Assembly (NCBI GenBank): GCA_002722455.1 | Contig: PBMB01000002.1 | Span: 62,001 to 126,000, forward strand | DNA from: Chloroflexota bacterium | GTDB lineage: Bacteria > Chloroflexota > Dehalococcoidia > Lucifugimonadales > GCA-2722455 | Direction: 5' to 3' | DNA: 64,000 bases | Shown: piece after piece, positions 60,073-64,000 of the stretch | How positions within the stretch are numbered: the stretch's first letter is position 1 | How the letters are laid out: the number at the start of each line of letters is the position of its first letter | The notes under the pieces: model-generated | Seen by the model: the letters and a program-made list of their open reading frames with translations, nothing else | The model's database searches: none | Told to the model about the DNA's origin: nothing | Translations under genes and position numbers: made by a program

Positions 60073-60657
60073 ATGGGATATAGAGAAAGGCTTTCAAAGC
60101 TACCAAAAGAAATAAGTGAAAGATTTAGAGATATAGAATCTTATGAAGAACTTAATAAAGTGTTAGGTTTCGATAAAGAAAAAGATGAATACTTTCATTC
60201 TTTCAAAGAAGAAAAAGAATTACTTTATTTAATGACTTCTATAAATGAAGATGACAAAGAAGTAGAAGATTTTTTTAATAAATTTTCTTATAATGAATAT
60301 TCAGGAAATAGATATCAAGTATTGAGTAAAGAAGGTTTAAAAAAAATAATAGAAAAATATGACGATGAAATAGTCGCATATATGGACGAATGCTTGGAAA
60401 ATGAAAAAAAAGCACCAGGTCTAATACAAAGTTTTGCTGAAAGGAAAAGAGATTACTGGAGAATGGATAGGTCTGGTAATTCAGATTTCGCAGCAAAAAT
60501 GAAACCTTATATATTAAAGACAGAAGACAAGGATTTAGAAGATAATGACGGTCAAATAGTGTCTCTTCCCTATATGGAATATCAAATATTTAATGTAGTT
60601 TTTATCTATAACACGTTTGATTGGGATAAATATGATTTAATACTGACAGGTTGGTAA
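60073..60657 (+). CDS. Hypothetical soluble protein
   Basis: SD aaggtgat; terminator downstream. Confidence 0.7.
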   Translation: MGYRERLSKLPKEISERFRDIESYEELNKVLGFDKEKDEYFHSFKEEKELLYLMTSINEDDKEVEDFFNKFSYNEYSGNRYQVLSKEGLKKIIEKYDDEIVAYMDECLENEKKAPGLIQSFAERKRDYWRMDRSGNSDFAAKMKPYILKTEDKDLEDNDGQIVSLPYMEYQIFNVVFIYNTFDWDKYDLILTGW

Positions 60658-60658
60658 C

Positions 60659-60688
60659 AAAAAAGCTCCTTTAAGGAGCTTTTTTATT
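60659..60688. terminator. Intrinsic terminator
   Basis: aaaaagctcctt-taaggagctttttta. Confidence 0.8.
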
Positions 60689-60689
60689 T

Positions 60690-61553
60690 TTAATCATTTT
60701 TGATTGTGCAAACGTCTTCCATTTCAATATTACAATATTGAGATACATTTTTTTCAAACATTTTAATTCTATTTCTTCTTACTTTAGCCTTTTCTTCTTC
60801 TTCAATAAGCCTGTTCTTTGATTCTTGAAAAATAGATTCTGCTAAAATGATTTCTTTTTTATCATTAAAATGGTCTGTTTTATATGCATTGAATAATTCA
60901 GAAATCAACTTTTTGTTACTCATTATTTTTTCAATATTTGCGTTTAATTCATTATCTAAATTGTCTTTATCATTTCTTGCTTTTTCTAATTTATATTTAG
61001 AAAACAAAATCTTTCTTTCTTTTTTAAAGTAAATCTTAAATAAAGATAAAACAAGTCTTGTTGTTAAAATAATAGAATAAGCCACAACAAAGAAAGAAAT
61101 ATTTAGATAACTAGTATTGTTCGGACTTGAGAAAAAGAGGGAAGCCGTGCTAAGAAAACCTATAAATCCGAATACAATAGTAAAAAAAGTGTCTTCATAT
61201 TCACTAATGATAGATTGATTGTGTTTATAATTAAATCCTGTTAAAGCAAGTGAAGTAATGATGTTTAAGCTAATTACAATGAAAGTTAACAAAACAATAA
61301 AATTTTGCTCTTGATTAAAAATATAGATATAAAGTGCATCTGAGTCATTTCCAGCGAAGATAGAAATGTAATTAGAATATAAATAGTAAAAACCACCTAT
61401 TATGGCAGATATTAAGGAAATACCAAGGCAGACTAAAATATTAGCTTCCTTGATTTGTTTTTTGCTTTTTTCTGCGCCTTCTAAATCTAAAACTTTTTTT
61501 TCTATATCTTCTTTTTCTTTTAATAAATCAAGCTGTTTATAGAAATCTCTCAT
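60690..61553 (-). CDS. Coil-TM-coil membrane protein, subfamily B
   Basis: Four TMs; NKKLISELFNAYKTDHFNDKKEIILAESIFQESKNRLIEEEE. Confidence 0.7.
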   Translation of the reverse strand: MRDFYKQLDLLKEKEDIEKKVLDLEGAEKSKKQIKEANILVCLGISLISAIIGGFYYLYSNYISIFAGNDSDALYIYIFNQEQNFIVLLTFIVISLNIITSLALTGFNYKHNQSIISEYEDTFFTIVFGFIGFLSTASLFFSSPNNTSYLNISFFVVAYSIILTTRLVLSLFKIYFKKERKILFSKYKLEKARNDKDNLDNELNANIEKIMSNKKLISELFNAYKTDHFNDKKEIILAESIFQESKNRLIEEEEKAKVRRNRIKMFEKNVSQYCNIEMEDVCTIKND

Positions 61554-61659
61554 GACTTTCCTCCGATAGAACTCTTATTATATATCAAAAAGAAAATACA
61601 AACAATAAAAACCTTGTGGTTTAGTTTTTTTTTTGATATTTTTAGCTTCAGGAGGATTT

Positions 61660-62229
61660 ATGGATTTATATGAAAAATTTATAACAATTAACAAAAAGAA
61701 AAAAAATTTAGAATCAAAAATAGAAGAGTCATTGGAAAAGAAATATAAATCAAAACATCCATTTCTTTATTATATAAACAAATTGTTTAATATTGAAAGG
61801 ATTAGCGGCTTATTTAATATGTTAGTCTTATCTATAATGTCATTTATTTTTATGCTAGAAAAGGTAAGCCTCAATTCAGAAATAAAAATAATACCTATGA
61901 TGTTTGGTGCTGCCATTTTCATAGGCTTCACCTTTATTCTTTATGTTGCGATTTCTCTGACATTAAGCAACGCTTGCAATAATAAAAAATCGAGACTAAG
62001 AAAAAAAGAAAGGACAATGTTTAAATTAGATTTAAATAAGATAAATAAAGAGTTGTCAGATTTAACAGAAACAGAAGAAAATAAATATGAAATTGCAAAA
62101 AAAATTTATATAAAAGAGAGCGAAAAATCAGAATTAACAAAAGAAGAAAAAACATTTTTAAAATCTTATAGATTAAAGGTGTATGATGATTATTTAAAAG
62201 ACGAATCAGTTGAGATTATCAATGAATAA
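61660..62229 (+). CDS. Coil-TM-TM-coil membrane protein
   Basis: SD caggagg before ATG 61660. Confidence 0.7.
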   Translation: MDLYEKFITINKKKKNLESKIEESLEKKYKSKHPFLYYINKLFNIERISGLFNMLVLSIMSFIFMLEKVSLNSEIKIIPMMFGAAIFIGFTFILYVAISLTLSNACNNKKSRLRKKERTMFKLDLNKINKELSDLTETEENKYEIAKKIYIKESEKSELTKEEKTFLKSYRLKVYDDYLKDESVEIINE

Positions 62230-62285
62230 ACGATTGAATCAATCTCTTATATGTGATATAATTAGAAAAATTTTGGGAGAAAAAG

Positions 62286-62702
62286 ATGATCAAGTTAAAT
62301 ACAGGTTTTTTACGAATAGAATCGACATTCAATCAAGAAGAATTAAATTTTGCTATTAAAAATTATGTATCAAGAGTTCATGAAGTTGAGTTGAGTAAGA
62401 CAAGTATTATATGGGATAAAAGCAAAGAGTCTGAGTTAGAAATATCAGAAGATATGGATTATGGCTGTAAAATCAATTTAATCTCAGAAAAAAAATCAGA
62501 AACACACCAATTCCCTTATAAAGAAATGATGGTTCTTCAAGAATCTTCTGATGATATGAAAATAAACTTAGTATATATGGTTATAGATTTTCTAGATTTG
62601 GAAGATCATGAATATGCAAGAGATTTAAAAAGTCATGAAATAAAAATCAATCCTGAAAACAAATCTTTGACGTTTGTTTTGAATTTTAATTTTAATGAAT
62701 AA
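62286..62702 (+). CDS. Hypothetical soluble protein
   Basis: SD gggaga; 138-aa ORF. Confidence 0.65.
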   Translation: MIKLNTGFLRIESTFNQEELNFAIKNYVSRVHEVELSKTSIIWDKSKESELEISEDMDYGCKINLISEKKSETHQFPYKEMMVLQESSDDMKINLVYMVIDFLDLEDHEYARDLKSHEIKINPENKSLTFVLNFNFNE

Positions 62703-62712
62703 AGGTTGTTAA

Positions 62713-63426
62713 ATGTCTTCATTAGTATCAGAATACCAAAAGAATAAATATAAAATAAATAAACTAAAAGAAAGGTTGAACAACTGTGAAAAAGAATTGT
62801 TTTGGTCTAAAGAATCTTTTGAATTGAAAGAGTCAATTTTAGCTTTTGTTATAGGAAGCCTTTCTTTTTTTGTTTTACTTTCAATGTTTGTTAATGATTT
62901 CAATCTAGAAAGTTACATGAAAGAAGTGCCTATAACTTTGATGTTAGGTGCAATGGTGTTTCTTTTTTTAGTATTCATTTACAGTTTAATAACCCCTGAC
63001 TCAGAAGCAGAGATTAACAAGTATAAAATAGGAGAAAAAGAATCTAACGAAAAAGTATTTGAAAAGAATTTCAAAAAAATGCTTTTTATGTTTGCTATTA
63101 TGAATTGGGTTGGTGTAGCTTTTTCTTTCTTTTTTATTTTATCAATATTAAAAAAATCTTTTAAAGTGAGTAATGATAAAGAATTAACAAGCTCAAAAAA
63201 AACAGAAATAAAAAGAGAAATTAACAAATTAGAATCAAAATTGAAAAAGATAATATCGGAAATATCAGAATCAAGAGAATCTATTTCTTTTTTAATTGAA
63301 AACAAAACTAAAGAAAACGAAGAATTAATAAAAGATGTTGAATCGGAAATAATGAAAAATATAGATGAATCAATATTAAGAATAAAATATGAAGAACTTT
63401 CAACTAGAGAGTTGTTAAATTATTAA
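62713..63426 (+). CDS. Coil-TM-TM-coil membrane protein
   Basis: N-terminal coil SEYQKNKYKINKLKERLNNCEKELF, three TM stretches, long C-terminal coil. Confidence 0.7.
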   Translation: MSSLVSEYQKNKYKINKLKERLNNCEKELFWSKESFELKESILAFVIGSLSFFVLLSMFVNDFNLESYMKEVPITLMLGAMVFLFLVFIYSLITPDSEAEINKYKIGEKESNEKVFEKNFKKMLFMFAIMNWVGVAFSFFFILSILKKSFKVSNDKELTSSKKTEIKREINKLESKLKKIISEISESRESISFLIENKTKENEELIKDVESEIMKNIDESILRIKYEELSTRELLNY

Positions 63427-63445
63427 AGGTTAAAGAATAATAATA

Positions 63446-63475
63446 AGGAAAAACAGCATTTGCTGTTTTTTTTTG
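63446..63475 (+). terminator. Intrinsic terminator
   Basis: aaaaacagca-ttt-gctgtttttttt. Confidence 0.75.
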
Positions 63476-63510
63476 TAATGATAAAATATAAGTATAAAAA
63501 GGAGATTTCA

Positions 63511-64000
63511 ATGCTAGATAAAATCATAGAAGATTTAGAAAAAGATAGTCAACAATTCAGAGTGGCGCATAATATAAATTCTGAAGCCCTATTAAAATAT
63601 ATAAAAAAATACAAAAAAATTGTAGCACCATCACTTGCTATTTTAAAAGAAGACGAAATTCTTTCTCAATATGGAGATATAACCCTTGTTTTTGATCCAA
63701 AAATTATTTTTGGTGGAAAAATTAAAAGCTTAATGTCTGATAGAGAGAATTATGTATATTCAGGAGATATGCATAGTCCAAGGTTTCCAGAGATATCTTA
63801 TGATTTCGTGAATAAAGAATTAGAGTACTATAAAATGATTCAAGAATACGGAGAGGAATACAAAGTAAGCATAATTGACGTAGCTCAAAGCAAACCTTCT
63901 TATGACAAAAAAGATATGATATATTTTTATTCTAACAATGACGCAATGAAAATGTATTTTATAAATCAACACGAAGAATTTTCTTTTAAGGTAAAAGAAG
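63511..64000 (+). CDS. Polyvalent-protein/MuF-C-like domain protein, truncated at window edge
   Basis: SD aaggag; frame open to end: RVAHNINSEALLKYIKKYKKIVAPSLAILKEDEILSQYGDITLVFDPKIIF...VYSGDMHSPRFPEISYDF; absent from ORF track because no stop is in the window. Confidence 0.6.
   Translation, partial: MLDKIIEDLEKDSQQFRVAHNINSEALLKYIKKYKKIVAPSLAILKEDEILSQYGDITLVFDPKIIFGGKIKSLMSDRENYVYSGDMHSPRFPEISYDFVNKELEYYKMIQEYGEEYKVSIIDVAQSKPSYDKKDMIYFYSNNDAMKMYFINQHEEFSFKVKE

Noticed and set aside
54233-63426. Prophage interpretation of the orphan-rich right half
   Set aside because: No terminase, capsid, tail, integrase or lysis genes identified; only the edge ORF hints at a phage-like domain
1-64000. 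CRISPR array, tRNA or rRNA genes
   Set aside because: No regularly spaced direct repeats and no recognisable T-loop/acceptor or rRNA sequence seen by eye; a tRNAscan/Infernal run would be decisive

Overview
This is a 64 kb window of very AT-rich bacterial DNA, densely coding on both strands. Most genes look monocistronic and many are followed directly by intrinsic terminators. The flagellin, the E. coli-type AsnB, GlmS and CcmE, and a rhombosortase-like protein suggest a low-GC gammaproteobacterium-like chromosome. That assignment is inference. Only about a dozen products are recognisable: flagellin, hybrid histidine kinase, Cache-type chemoreceptor, fibrinogen-like secreted protein, TnpB, 3'-5' exonuclease, VOC protein, AsnB, GlmS, CcmE, Rhs protein with an NlpC/P60-like tip, rhombosortase-like protein and a flavodoxin-fold reductase. 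Most of the rest are orphan ORFs, and many form local paralogous families. The best candidates for undescribed biology are: (1) a Sec-exported Rhs toxin with a C-terminal papain-like peptidase domain, flanked on both sides by overlapping genes for small membrane-anchored proteins with paired cysteines (putative periplasmic immunity array); (2) at least 15 scattered or tandem 'coil-TM-TM-coil' membrane proteins in several subfamilies; (3) a tandemly duplicated convergent gene pair, one copy broken at an A9/T9 tract; (4) a 5' leader with two mutually exclusive hairpins before an orphan gene at 14954; (5) a near-consensus sigma-28 promoter firing away from flagellin toward an orphan gene; (6) a rearrangement scar joining two 5'-truncated genes near 31050. 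ORFs at both window edges are partial; the right-edge one resembles a phage/mobile-element polyvalent-protein domain. All calls were made by eye, with no database search or structure prediction.
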